Below are positions 17,556-26,326 of a stretch of DNA of 64,000 nucleotides, piece after piece (the first letter of the stretch is position 1; every line of letters begins with the position of its first letter). The stretch is from Agrococcus sp. ProA11 (GTDB lineage Bacteria; Actinomycetota; Actinomycetes; Actinomycetales; Microbacteriaceae), in contig NZ_CP156989.1 of NCBI RefSeq assembly GCF_039880525.1, forward strand, positions 2,046,001-2,110,000. Direction: 5' to 3'. A model generated the notes under the pieces. The model did not search any database. It worked only from the letters and a program-made list of their open reading frames with translations, and had not been told where the DNA came from. The position numbers were made by a program, and so were the translations under genes.

Positions 17556-20500
17556 GTGCCACGCGCGACGCCCGACAGCCCGAGCGTCGACCCGTGGGTG
17601 CTGGAAGCCGGGCGCAGCGCGAACGCGCCCGGCTTTCGCCGACCGGCGCTCGGCCCGGTGCCGAAGGGGCGCGTGTACGCATTGGGCATGCTGGCCGCGC
17701 TGCGGGCAGGCGGGCTCGTGCTCGTCGCCGAGGCGATCGCACGCGGGATCGCCGCGCTCGCCGACGGTGGCCTGACAGCCGAGAGCATCCGCACGATCGT
17801 GATCCTCGGCATCCTCGGTGCCCTGCTCCGCGCCGGCGCCGAATGGTCGACCTCGGTGCTCGCGCGCCGCATCGCCACCGACGTCAAGCGACGCATCCGC
17901 GGGCAGCTCTGGCGCCGCATCGCGGCGGGCGAACCCCGGGGCGGCGGCACGGCCGTGCTGGCCGCCGACGGGCTCGACGACCTCGACGACTACTACGTGC
18001 AGACCATCCCGGCGATCATCGCCGCCGCCGTCGTGCCGCTGCTCGTCGGCATCCGGATCCTGGGTGCCGACTGGGTCAGCGCCGTGATCATCGTGCTGAC
18101 CGTGCCGCTCATCCCCTTCTTCATGGTGCTGATCGGCAAGCACACCCAGCAGCGCACCGACGCAGCGCTCACCGCGCTCTCGCGGCTCGCCGACCACCTC
18201 GCCGAGCTGGCGCGCGGCCTGCCGGTACTCGTCGGGCTCGGCCGCGTCGACGAGCAGGCGAAGGCGCTCGAGCAGCTGCAGCGCGGCTACCGCGACCGCA
18301 CGCAGGAGACGCTCCGCTGGGCGTTCCTCTCCGCCCTGGCGCTCGAGCTCGTCGCCACCATCTCGGTCGCGATCGTCGCCGTCTTCCTGGGGCTGCGACT
18401 GCTGCAGGGCACGATGGCGCTGGAGCCGGCGCTGCTCGCGCTGATCCTCGCGCCTGAGGCCTTCAATGCCGTACGCCAGGTCGGCACGGCCTTCCATGCC
18501 TCGCAGGATGGCCTCTCGGCGCTCGACCGCTCGCAGGCGATCATCGATCGACCCGCGCCCGCGGATGTGCGCGACGCCACCGGCGCACCGCGCCTCGATG
18601 GCCTCGCCGTGCGCTACGCCGGGCGCGCCGATCCGACGCTCGTCGACGTCACGGCGAGCCTCACCGGCATCGTCTCGGTGGCGGGGCCCTCGGGTGCGGG
18701 CAAGTCGACCCTGCTCGCCGCACTGTCGGGCACGCTGCCCGCCGACGCCGACGTGCGCGGTGCGGTGCACGGCGTGCGCGCGGATGCGGTGGGCTGGGCC
18801 CCGCAGGCGCCCCGCGGGTTCACCGGCACGCCCCGCGAGGAGCTCGCCCTGTACGCCGACGACTCGCAGGGCGGCGACGCGCTCGCCGCCCTGGAGGAGC
18901 TGGGGCTCGGGCACGTCGCCGACAGCGCCGTCGCCGAGCTGAGCCCCGGTGAGCAGCGCCGCCTCGCGGTGGCGCGAGCGCTGGCGCGAGTAGACGCGGG
19001 TGCGACGCTGCTCGTGCTCGACGAGCCCACCGCGCATCTCGACCGGGTCGCTGCCGACCGGGTGCGGGCGGCGATCCTGCGGCGTGCGGAGCGCGCGGTG
19101 GTCGTGCTCGCCAGCCACGAGCCCGCGACCCTCGCGCTCGCCACCATGACGATCCAGGTCGGCGCCCCGCGGCCCGCCCCGCCCGCCACGCAGGTCGAGG
19201 AGCGCGCCGACCTCCCGCCGGTCGAGGAGCGCGCCGGAGCAGCCGACACGCGTCACGAGACCCAGCGCCACGAGACCACGCCCCACGAGACTCCGGCCCC
19301 CCGCCTCAAGCTCCGCACCCTCCTCCGCCCCCACCTCGGCCGCTCGCTCGCCTCCATCTCCCTCGCGTCGGTCGCCATCGCCATGGGTCTCGCGCTCACC
19401 GCTGTCTCCGGCTGGCTGATCGTGCGCGCGACGCTCGAGGAGCACATCATGGTGCTGATGGTCGCGATCGTGGGCGTGCGAGCGTTCGGCATCTTCCGCT
19501 CCGTGGGCCGCTACGCCGACCGGCTCGTCACGCACGACGCCGCGTTCCGCGTCGTCGACGACCTGCGACTGCGCCTGTGGCGCGCGATCGCCGCGCGCGG
19601 CGCCGGCTCCCGTCGCCTGCTCGAAGGCGGCGCGCCGCTCGACTACCTCGTGACTCTCGCCGACGAGCTGCGCGACCAGCTGCCGCGCGTGCTCCCCCAG
19701 ATCGGCGTGGGCACCGTCGTGATCGCGGGCACCGTCGTCACGACCGCCCTCGTCGCACCGCAGCTCACCGTGGTCGTGGCGCTCGTGCTGGTGCTGGCGA
19801 CCGGGCTCGCCGCTGCCCTCGCGATCGCCGCCGAGCGCGGCGCCGCCGGCGACCGCGTGGCAGCCCGCTCCGAGCTCGTGCGCGGCACGGCGGCCCTCGC
19901 GACATCCGCCCCCGACCTGCGCGGCAACGGCGTGGCCGCCGCCGCCCTCGCCCAGCTCGACGAGTCCGCCGAGCGGCTCGCGAGCGCTGAGCGTCGCGCC
20001 GCCTGGGCCGCAGGACTCGGCACCGCGGTCATCACGGCCGCTGTCAGCACCCTGGCCTTCCTTGTCCCCGTCCTCGCGCCCGAGCTATCCGCCGAAGGCG
20101 CCGCCGTCATCGCGCTGCTTTCGCTCGCTCTGCTCGAGCCGCTCGCCGACCTGGTCGGCGCCGTGCACCGGCTCCCCGCCATGCGCGCGGTGCTCGCCAG
20201 GCTCGGTCCCGTGCTGCGGCCGGCGCCGCGGCCCGAGTGGGGCGAGGTCACGCCCGCGACGCCCGTGACCGCGGTCGAGCTCGACGACGTCGCCGTGCGC
20301 TACCCCGGTATGCCGCACGTGGCGGTCACGGGTGTCGACGGGGCGGCCACGGTGGCGCGCTGGCTCGTGCTCGACGGCCCCTCCGGCTCCGGCAAGTCGA
20401 CGCTGCTCTCGGCGATCATGGGCGCGCTGCCGCTCGAGCGCGGCGTCATCCGTGCCGACGGCACGCCGCTGCCCGAGCTCGATGAGCACGCGTGGCGCGC

Positions 20501-20915
20501 CGCCGTCGCGTGGTGCCCGCAGGACGCCTACGTGTTCGATTCGACCCTGCGCGGCAACCTGCTGCTCGCGCGCGCCCGCGCCGACGCGCCCGATGAGCAG
20601 GTGCTGCGCGCCGCACTCGAGCGGGCCGGCCTCGCACCGCTGCTCGACACGCTCGCCGACGGGCTCGACACCCGCGTCGGCGGCGGCGGCTCTGCGCTCT
20701 CCGGCGGGGAGCGTCAGCGGCTCGCGGTCGCCCGCGCTCTGCTGACGCGGGCCGACGTGATCCTGCTCGACGAGCCCACCGCGCACCTCGACGCCCCGAC
20801 GGCATCGGCGATGATGGCCGACGTCCGCGCCGCCACCGCCGACCGCGTCGTCGTGCTCGTCTCGCACCGCGAGGCCGACCGCCACCCGAGCGACGTCGTC
20901 GTGACGCTGCGCTGA
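17556..20915 (+). CDS. cydDC: Fused CydD-CydC thiol-reductant ABC exporter
   Basis: About 1119 aa, two complete half-transporters in one chain. Half 1: membrane domain from ~40 to 320, Walker A GPSGAGKST (~377), signature LSPGEQRRLAVARAL (~465), Walker B LLVLDEPTAHLD. Half 2: membrane domain ~600-790 with the family's VSGWLIVRA and GIFRSVGRYADRLVTHD motifs, Walker A GPSGSGKST (~943), signature LSGGERQRLAVARAL, Walker B ILLDEPTAHLD. CydDC exports glutathione/cysteine-type reductants needed for cytochrome bd assembly, and cydAB follow 1.6 kb downstream. The start is uncertain: GTG 17556 is chosen (GGATGGGA upstream), but a later start is possible. Residues ~545-580, the linker, are encoded by a REP-like repeat. 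Confidence 0.9.
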   Translation: MPRATPDSPSVDPWVLEAGRSANAPGFRRPALGPVPKGRVYALGMLAALRAGGLVLVAEAIARGIAALADGGLTAESIRTIVILGILGALLRAGAEWSTSVLARRIATDVKRRIRGQLWRRIAAGEPRGGGTAVLAADGLDDLDDYYVQTIPAIIAAAVVPLLVGIRILGADWVSAVIIVLTVPLIPFFMVLIGKHTQQRTDAALTALSRLADHLAELARGLPVLVGLGRVDEQAKALEQLQRGYRDRTQETLRWAFLSALALELVATISVAIVAVFLGLRLLQGTMALEPALLALILAPEAFNAVRQVGTAFHASQDGLSALDRSQAIIDRPAPADVRDATGAPRLDGLAVRYAGRADPTLVDVTASLTGIVSVAGPSGAGKSTLLAALSGTLPADADVRGAVHGVRADAVGWAPQAPRGFTGTPREELALYADDSQGGDALAALEELGLGHVADSAVAELSPGEQRRLAVARALARVDAGATLLVLDEPTAHLDRVAADRVRAAILRRAERAVVVLASHEPATLALATMTIQVGAPRPAPPATQVEERADLPPVEERAGAADTRHETQRHETTPHETPAPRLKLRTLLRPHLGRSLASISLASVAIAMGLALTAVSGWLIVRATLEEHIMVLMVAIVGVRAFGIFRSVGRYADRLVTHDAAFRVVDDLRLRLWRAIAARGAGSRRLLEGGAPLDYLVTLADELRDQLPRVLPQIGVGTVVIAGTVVTTALVAPQLTVVVALVLVLATGLAAALAIAAERGAAGDRVAARSELVRGTAALATSAPDLRGNGVAAAALAQLDESAERLASAERRAAWAAGLGTAVITAAVSTLAFLVPVLAPELSAEGAAVIALLSLALLEPLADLVGAVHRLPAMRAVLARLGPVLRPAPRPEWGEVTPATPVTAVELDDVAVRYPGMPHVAVTGVDGAATVARWLVLDGPSGSGKSTLLSAIMGALPLERGVIRADGTPLPELDEHAWRAAVAWCPQDAYVFDSTLRGNLLLARARADAPDEQVLRAALERAGLAPLLDTLADGLDTRVGGGGSALSGGERQRLAVARALLTRADVILLDEPTAHLDAPTASAMMADVRAATADRVVVLVSHREADRHPSDVVVTLR
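19220..19262. repeat. REP-like 43-bp element inside the cydDC linker
   Basis: GGTCGAGGAGC at one end and GCGTCACGAGACC at the other, 43 bp in total, match the element found twice in the intergenic repeat patch near 60.7 kb. Here it lies in frame between the CydD and CydC halves. A partial extra copy of the left arm (19193-19208) and further CACGAGAC copies follow, so the linker reads VEERA...VEERAGAADTRHET-QRHETTPHET. Confidence 0.75.
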
Positions 20916-21126
20916 TCGTTCCTGGGCTGATCGCCCTAGCGCTGACCGAAGCTCCGCTGCTCGCGCGTGGGCTGCTCGCCCTGACTGACGCCCGCGCCGC
21001 GCGCACCGCCGTCCGTCGACCGGCCTGGTGGTGTGGCAACCGTCTCAGGCGCTTGCCGGACCACAGGGCCGGTTGACGGACGGGGTGGGGCGACGGGAGG
21101 AGCTGCGGGCGCCGGCGGGAGGGCGG

Positions 21127-21960
21127 CTACGGGGCCAGGCGGCGGAAGCGGTCGCGACCGCGCGTGGAACCAGCCGCGTCGGTCTCTGGCTCGGCGCCCG
21201 GCACCCCGTGCGCGCCGACCTGCAGGATCGCGCGGGCGAGCACCGGGTCGCGCACCTCGCGCCGGGCGTGGTCGTCGGCGAGCATCTCGACGAGCGCCGC
21301 GACCTCGGCATCGGCGAGCGCGGCGACCGGGAACCACGGCAGCGCGGAGCGCCAGGCGCGGAACGCGAGCAGCAGGATGTCATGCCGCTGCTCGACGTGG
21401 GCGCGCTCGTGCGCGATGACCGCCACCAGCTCGTCGGCATCGAGCCGATCCAGCAGCCCTTGCGACAGCACCGTCACCGAGCCCGCGCCGCGCGGCAAGC
21501 AGTAGGCGACGGGCACCGCGTCGTCGAGCACACGCGTGCGAGCCCTGGTCGGGTGCGGCGCGGTCAGCATGTCGAGCAGGGCGAGGTGCCGGTGCCGCTG
21601 GCGCGTGACCTGCACGATCGTGACGCCGAGGTGCGTGAGCAGGTACAGCGCGAACAGCGCGGCAGGGACGAGCGCCAGCCACGGATGCTGCGGCGCGATC
21701 GCGAGCCCCGTCAGCGCGAGCGCGCCGATCATCGACAGGCCACCGGCGAGCCCGACGCCCTGCCAGACGAGCAGCGCCGTGACCGGGGAGCGCATCGGCC
21801 ACTCGGCGCGCGAGAGCAACACCGGCACGGGCCACGCGAGCAGCAGCGACGCCAGCCACAGCACGACCACGGCCCAGACCAGCGCGCCCGCCGGCACGAG
21901 CAGCTGCGGGATCACGAGCACGCCGTCGGGCGCACTCGCGGCCGACAGCACCACGGTCAT
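21127..21960 (-). CDS. M56 (BlaR1/MecR1-type) membrane metalloprotease
   Basis: 277 aa, with about four membrane helices (for example VLVIPQLLVPAGALVWAVVVL; LVPAALFALYLLTHLGVT). The zinc motif HERAH sits in ELVAVIAHERAHVEQRHDILL (~182), with a downstream glutamate candidate in ALVEMLADDHARR. M56 proteases cleave a cognate BlaI-type repressor when a signal is sensed; no beta-lactam-binding domain is present, so the signal is something else. It starts 8 bp after the BlaI-like gene and has no Shine-Dalgarno of its own, implying translational coupling. Placed between cydDC and cydAB, it probably senses a respiratory or envelope cue; that is inference. Confidence 0.85.
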   Translation of the reverse strand: MTVVLSAASAPDGVLVIPQLLVPAGALVWAVVVLWLASLLLAWPVPVLLSRAEWPMRSPVTALLVWQGVGLAGGLSMIGALALTGLAIAPQHPWLALVPAALFALYLLTHLGVTIVQVTRQRHRHLALLDMLTAPHPTRARTRVLDDAVPVAYCLPRGAGSVTVLSQGLLDRLDADELVAVIAHERAHVEQRHDILLLAFRAWRSALPWFPVAALADAEVAALVEMLADDHARREVRDPVLARAILQVGAHGVPGAEPETDAAGSTRGRDRFRRLAP

Positions 21961-21968
21961 CGCCGCCG

Positions 21969-22325
21969 TCAGCTCGCGTTCCGCAGGAGCCGCCGCAGCA
22001 CTTCGGCATCCTCGTCGGAGACGCTGCCCACGAAGCGCTCGAGCACCGCCATGCGGTCGCGCGATTCGCCCAGCACCTCGTGCATGAGCTCGGCCACGTG
22101 GTCGGCACGCGCGGCCACGGCCGCGTAGCGGTAGGGGCGCGCGGCGCGGTCGGAGGCCACGAAGCCCTTCTTCTCCAGCCGCGACAGCACGGTCAGCAGG
22201 GTGGTGGCGGCCAGCGCACGCCCCTGCTGCTGCAGCAGCTCCTGCACGTCGTAGGCCGTCAGCGGCGTCGCTGCATCCCAGACGGCATCCATGACCGCGC
22301 GCTCCAGCTCGCCAAGCGTGCCCAT
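21969..22325 (-). CDS. BlaI/MecI/CopY-family transcriptional repressor
   Basis: 118 aa, the family's typical length. The N-terminal winged helix (LGELERAVMDAVWDAATPLTAYDVQELL...TTLLTVLSRLEKKGFV) is classic BlaI, and the C-terminus is a dimerisation helix bundle. Start ATG 22325 has GGAGGTGG 4 nt upstream. It is divergent from cydA, and the intergenic region holds a TACA-N3-TGTA dyad (22442-22458). By analogy with BlaI and CopY it should bind that dyad and repress its own operon and/or cydAB until the M56 protease cleaves it. Confidence 0.88.
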   Translation of the reverse strand: MGTLGELERAVMDAVWDAATPLTAYDVQELLQQQGRALAATTLLTVLSRLEKKGFVASDRAARPYRYAAVAARADHVAELMHEVLGESRDRMAVLERFVGSVSDEDAEVLRRLLRNAS

Positions 22326-22434
22326 GCGCCACCTCCGAATCCGCCGCTCGTGCCACGCGAGTCAAGCCCAGGCATCCGCGCGGATGCCGTCGCCGATGAT
22401 TCTACCGGCCGTCGAACTGCTTCGCACTCGTGTC

Positions 22435-22458
22435 GAACTAGTTCTACATCATGTAGAA
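22435..22458. promoter_or_regulatory. Putative BlaI-type operator overlapping the cydA promoter
   Basis: TTCTACATCATGTAGAA (22442-22458) is a perfect inverted repeat around one base and contains TACA-N3-TGTA, the half-site pattern used by BlaI/CopY repressors. It overlaps a second perfect palindrome, GAACTAGTTC (22435-22444). A -10-like TAGAAT (22454-22459) lies in its right arm, 48 bp before the cydA start. GTCGAACT occurs twice 22 bp apart (22411, 22433). Confidence 0.65.
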
Positions 22459-22507
22459 TTGCAGCAGGCGGCCCCCTCCGCCGGCAGGCTCGCGAAGGAG
22501 ACCCCGC

Positions 22508-24100
22508 GTGGACGTCCTCGACATCGCCAGATGGCAGTTCGGCATCACCACCGTCTATCACTTCATGCTCGTGCCCCTCACGCTGGGGCTCGGCATGAGC
22601 ATCGCCATCATGCAGTCCCTCTGGGTGCGCACCGGCGACGAGAAGTTCCTGCGCATGGTGAAGTTCTGGGGCAAGCTCTACCTGATCAACTTCATCCTCG
22701 GCGTCGCGACCGGGCTCGTGCAGGAGTTCCAGTTCGGCATGGCGTGGAGCGAGTACTCCCGCTTCGTGGGCGACGTCTTCGGCGCCCCGCTCGCGCTCGA
22801 GGGGCTGCTGGCGTTCTTCGCCGAGTCGACCTTCCTCGGCATCTGGATCTTCGGCTGGGGCAGGCTGCGCAAAAGCCTCCACCTGGCGGCGCTGTGGTGC
22901 GCGGTGATCGGCTCGTGGCTGTCGGCCTACTTCATCATCGTCGCCAACTCCTGGATGCAGCACCCGGTGGGCGTCGAGCTCGTCGACGGCCGCCCCGTGA
23001 TGACCGACGTGTGGGCCGTGCTCACCAACAGCACCGCGCTCGCCGCCGTCACGCACACGATCTTCGGAGCGCTCATCGTCGCGGGCATGTTCCTCATCGG
23101 CATCAGCTGGTACCACCTGTGGCGGCGGCGCCACGACGGCATCGACACGGTCGGCACCGAAGGGGATGCCGCCGGTCGCGTCATCGTCGGCGAGGCGCCG
23201 AGCGTCGTCGGTCGCGACAGGGCCGACCACAGCGTCTGGCTGTGGTCGCTGCGGTTCGGCGCGGTCATGGCGATCGTCGCCTTCGGCGGCACCGGGCTCA
23301 CGGGCGACTGGCAGGCGAAGCTCATGTACGAGCAGCAGCCGATGAAGATGGCCTCGGCGGAGGCCGCCTGCCACACCGGCTCGGCCTTCTCGATCCTCTC
23401 GATCGGCGACCCGGGTGCCACTGACTGCACGCAGGTGGTGACCGTCATCGAGATCCCCGGCCTGCTCGGCTTCCTCGGCACGGGTGAATGGGGCGCCGAC
23501 ATGCCCGGCATCTCCGACCTCGAGCCGCAGTACCGGAACCAGTACGGCGAGACGGTGCCGAACGAGGCGATCTACGGCGACCTGGCGGGCACCGACGTGC
23601 AGTACGTGCCGCCGATGTGGGTCACCTACTGGGGCTTCCGCCTCATGATCGGCCTTGGCGGCATCACCGCCTTCGGCGCGCTGGTCGCGCTCTGGCTGAC
23701 CCGCAAGGGCACGGTGCCGCGATCGCCCTGGATCATGCGCCTGGCGATCCTCGGCATCCTCGCGCCCTTCGCTGGCAACATCGCCGGCTGGATCTTCACG
23801 GAGATCGGCCGCCAGCCCTTCGTGGTCGCGCCCAACCCCGACCCGTCCGGCATCGACGGCGTGTTCATGTTCACCGCCGCGGCGGTCTCCGGCGCAGTCA
23901 CGGCCGGCGAGATGCTCTTCTCCGTCATCACTCTCACCGCCGTGTACGCGGCGCTGATGGTGGTCGAGCTGGGCCTGCTCGCGACCTACGTGCGCGGCGG
24001 TGTCGCGAGCGCGATGCCCGAGCTCGCACCCGACCACGCCAAGAGCGACGACCCCGATCGGCAGGACGGCGATCACGACGTGCTGTCGTTCGCCTACTGA
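22508..24100 (+). CDS. cydA: Cytochrome bd ubiquinol/menaquinol oxidase subunit I
   Basis: 530 aa. This membrane subunit binds hemes b558, b595 and d and oxidises quinol while reducing O2 to water. The N-terminus DIARWQFGITTVYHFMLVPLT contains the conserved heme-ligand His (~18). Further family blocks are GLVQEFQFGMAWSEYSRFVG, AFFAESTFLGIW, the GRQPFVV segment and at least eight membrane helices. The quinol loop is of the short type, as in most Actinobacteria. The GTG at 22508 has AAGGAG upstream. It precedes cydB by 26 bp. The upstream dyad suggests control by the divergent BlaI-like repressor. Confidence 0.96.
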   Translation: MDVLDIARWQFGITTVYHFMLVPLTLGLGMSIAIMQSLWVRTGDEKFLRMVKFWGKLYLINFILGVATGLVQEFQFGMAWSEYSRFVGDVFGAPLALEGLLAFFAESTFLGIWIFGWGRLRKSLHLAALWCAVIGSWLSAYFIIVANSWMQHPVGVELVDGRPVMTDVWAVLTNSTALAAVTHTIFGALIVAGMFLIGISWYHLWRRRHDGIDTVGTEGDAAGRVIVGEAPSVVGRDRADHSVWLWSLRFGAVMAIVAFGGTGLTGDWQAKLMYEQQPMKMASAEAACHTGSAFSILSIGDPGATDCTQVVTVIEIPGLLGFLGTGEWGADMPGISDLEPQYRNQYGETVPNEAIYGDLAGTDVQYVPPMWVTYWGFRLMIGLGGITAFGALVALWLTRKGTVPRSPWIMRLAILGILAPFAGNIAGWIFTEIGRQPFVVAPNPDPSGIDGVFMFTAAAVSGAVTAGEMLFSVITLTAVYAALMVVELGLLATYVRGGVASAMPELAPDHAKSDDPDRQDGDHDVLSFAY

Positions 24101-24126
24101 GCCGCCAGAGCACCCGAGGAGCCATC

Positions 24127-25185
24127 ATGGAACCGCTTGCCGTCACCTGGTTCATCATCATCGCCGCGCTGTGGATGGGCTACCTGCTGCTGGAGGGGTT
24201 CGATCTCGGCGTCGGCATGCGGATGCTCTTCAGCACCCGTGATGAGCGTGAGCGCCGCGTGATGCTCAACACCATCGGTCCCGTCTGGGACGGCAACGAG
24301 GTGTGGCTGATCACCGCGGGCGCCGGCACCTTCGCCGCCTTCCCGCTCTGGTACGCGTCGCTGTTCTCGACCCTGTACCTGCCGCTCACGATCGCGCTCT
24401 TCGGCCTCATCATCCGCGCGGTCTCGATCGAGTGGCGCGGCAAGGTGCACACGGAGCGCTGGCGGGCGCTGTGGACGGCGGGCATCGGCATCGGCTCCCT
24501 GGTCGCCGCCTTCTGCGTCGGCGCCATGCTCGGCCTCACCTCGCTCGGCCTGCCGATCGATGCCAACGGCGACCGCGTCGGCGGGCCGTTCGTCTGGCTG
24601 ACCGCGCCCGCGATCCTCGGTGGGCTCGCGGTCGTGGGCTTCTCGCTCGCGCACTCCGCCACCTTCCTGGCGCTGAAGGCCGACGGGCCCGTGCGGGAGC
24701 GCTCCGCGGTCTTCGCCGCGCGCTGGGCGCCGCTGTGCCTGCTGCCGGCGGCCGTGTGGGCCATCTGGGTGCAGCTCGAGCACGGCGGCAACGCTGTCTC
24801 CTGGGCGGCCGTCGTGCTGGCGGTGGCAGCCGGCGCGTTCGGCCTCAGCCAGGCACGCCGCCGCAAGGAAGGGTTCGCCTTCACCGGCTATGCGGGCTTC
24901 GGCCTGTTCGGCACCGCCGCGATCTTCGCCGGCATGTTCCCGCGGGTGCTGCCGTCGACGATCGATCCGGCGTTCGACCTCACCCTCATGAATGCGGCCA
25001 GCGGCCCGTACACGCTCGGCGTCATGACCATCGTCGTGGTCGTCGGCCTGCCGATCATCCTCGCCTACCAGGCCTGGAGCTACTGGATCTTCCGCCAGCG
25101 CGTGACGCCGGGCATGATCCCCGAGGCCCACATCGTGCTGCCCGCGATCCTGCGCGACAAGGATGCGGTGCAGCCGGGAGGCTGA
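24127..25185 (+). CDS. cydB: Cytochrome bd oxidase subunit II
   Basis: 352 aa with about eight or nine membrane helices. It starts MEPLAVTWFIIIAALWMGYLLLEGFDLGVG, the CydB hallmark (WF...EGFDLG), followed by NTIGPVWDGNEVWLI and a run of hydrophobic helices ending in LAYQAWSYWIFRQRV. It forms the heterodimer with CydA in the cytoplasmic membrane. ATG 24127 has GAGGAG 5 nt upstream, and the gap to cydA is 26 bp, so they are co-transcribed. A longer frame upstream overlaps cydA and is rejected. Confidence 0.96.
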   Translation: MEPLAVTWFIIIAALWMGYLLLEGFDLGVGMRMLFSTRDERERRVMLNTIGPVWDGNEVWLITAGAGTFAAFPLWYASLFSTLYLPLTIALFGLIIRAVSIEWRGKVHTERWRALWTAGIGIGSLVAAFCVGAMLGLTSLGLPIDANGDRVGGPFVWLTAPAILGGLAVVGFSLAHSATFLALKADGPVRERSAVFAARWAPLCLLPAAVWAIWVQLEHGGNAVSWAAVVLAVAAGAFGLSQARRRKEGFAFTGYAGFGLFGTAAIFAGMFPRVLPSTIDPAFDLTLMNAASGPYTLGVMTIVVVVGLPIILAYQAWSYWIFRQRVTPGMIPEAHIVLPAILRDKDAVQPGG

Positions 25186-25213
25186 GGCGCGGCCGCACCG
25201 CTACCGTTGAGCC

Positions 25214-25606
25214 GTGCAGCCGATCGACGCAGCCGCGGGCATCGGCGAACTCATGTCCTGGCTCTGCCTGGTGCCCGGCATCCCCACGCTGCTCGCCGGT
25301 CTGCTCCTGCGGGCATCCGGCGGTTCCTGGTCACCGACCAGGATCGCGGTCGTGCCGCTCGGCGATCGGGCTCGTGCCCGCTGGTACGCGGGCGGCGGCT
25401 TCCACGAGCGCCTGCTCTCGAGGCATGAGCGGCAGCGACTCGACGATGCCGATGAGCAGGATGCGCAGGTGAGCGACCGGCACCCCTCGCGCATGCGCCT
25501 CGGCGGCCCCAGCGCGACCCAGCGGCTGCTGCTGATCTTCGGCGGGATCCTGACCGCCCTCGGGCTGCTGGGCTTCGTCGTCTCGCTGCTGCCGCTGCTC
25601 CTCTGA
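25214..25606 (+). CDS. Small two-helix membrane protein
   Basis: 130 aa. One hydrophobic segment near the N-terminus (LMSWLCLVPGIPTLLAGLLL) and one at the C-terminus (LLLIFGGILTALGLLGFVVSLLPLLL) flank a charged middle (RHERQRLDDADEQDAQ). No recognised family. It lies 28 bp after cydB, but TACCGT (25202-25207) sits exactly 6 nt before the GTG, so it can also be transcribed separately as a leaderless mRNA. A role in the oxidase complex is possible but unsupported. Confidence 0.6.
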   Translation: MQPIDAAAGIGELMSWLCLVPGIPTLLAGLLLRASGGSWSPTRIAVVPLGDRARARWYAGGGFHERLLSRHERQRLDDADEQDAQVSDRHPSRMRLGGPSATQRLLLIFGGILTALGLLGFVVSLLPLLL

Positions 25607-25627
25607 CGAACCGTACGCTCGCCGGTG

Positions 25628-26224
25628 TCACGGCGCCGGCCGGTACCGCAGAGCGACCGCCCCAGACGCGAACTCGTGGCGATCCTCGAGCTCGAGTTGC
25701 ACGCGTGCACGCAAGCCGGCGAGCAGGGTGGGTCCGCGGCCGGCGAGCACCGGTTGCACGACGAACAGGTACTCGTCGATCAGGCCCAGATCGGCGAGCG
25801 CGAGCGGCAGCGTGACCCCGCCGACCGCGAGACCGTCGCCAGGCTGTCCTTTGAGCCGTCGCACCGCCTGCTCCAAGTCGCCGCGCACGAGATCGGCATT
25901 CCAATCGACGCCGGTGAGGCGGCTCGACACGACGTGCTTCCTCGTCCGGTCGATGGCCTCCGCGAACGGGATCTCCCACGGCTCCATCCAGTCGGGCCAG
26001 GCACCCGATACCGGCCGGCGCCAGGCCGACTCCATCATCTCGTAGGTGACCCGGCCGTAGAGCAGCGCATCCGCTCGCTCGATCTCGGTCGTCCAGAAGC
26101 GCATCGACTCCTCGTCGGGAAGCAGCCCCGCCTCGTGATGGCAGCAGCCGTCGAGCGTGACGTTGATCGCGTACCGCAGCGGTCTCGGGCTGCCTTGGTC
26201 GCCGACCTCGTATCGCTCCCCCAT
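25628..26224 (-). CDS. Dihydrofolate reductase/RibD C-terminal domain protein
   Basis: 198 aa. The core begins LRYAINVTLDGCC and contains LLYGRVTYEMMESAW and KHVVSSRLTG, with the late GGVTLPLALADLGLIDEY block; these are the RibD_C (dihydrofolate-reductase-like) signatures for NADPH binding. Such stand-alone proteins are common and their substrates are mostly unknown. The ATG at 26224 is favoured because CATGCT lies 6 nt before it; an upstream in-frame GTG (26272) would add 16 residues. Divergent from the glutamine amidotransferase gene. Confidence 0.82.
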   Translation of the reverse strand: MGERYEVGDQGSPRPLRYAINVTLDGCCHHEAGLLPDEESMRFWTTEIERADALLYGRVTYEMMESAWRRPVSGAWPDWMEPWEIPFAEAIDRTRKHVVSSRLTGVDWNADLVRGDLEQAVRRLKGQPGDGLAVGGVTLPLALADLGLIDEYLFVVQPVLAGRGPTLLAGLRARVQLELEDRHEFASGAVALRYRPAP

Positions 26225-26326
26225 GGGCTCAGCATGGCGCGGACGGTTCGCGCCGTCCACGGCCGAGTTCACCGGGCCATAGGCTGACGGCGACCATCAC
26301 CCAGCAACCGTCAGCGGAGGACCCCT

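Noticed and set aside
20936-21126. Pro-rich frame between cydDC and the M56 gene
   Set aside because: Overlaps the M56 gene in another frame and encodes low-complexity sequence; the 211-bp gap shows no gene or terminator that I trust.
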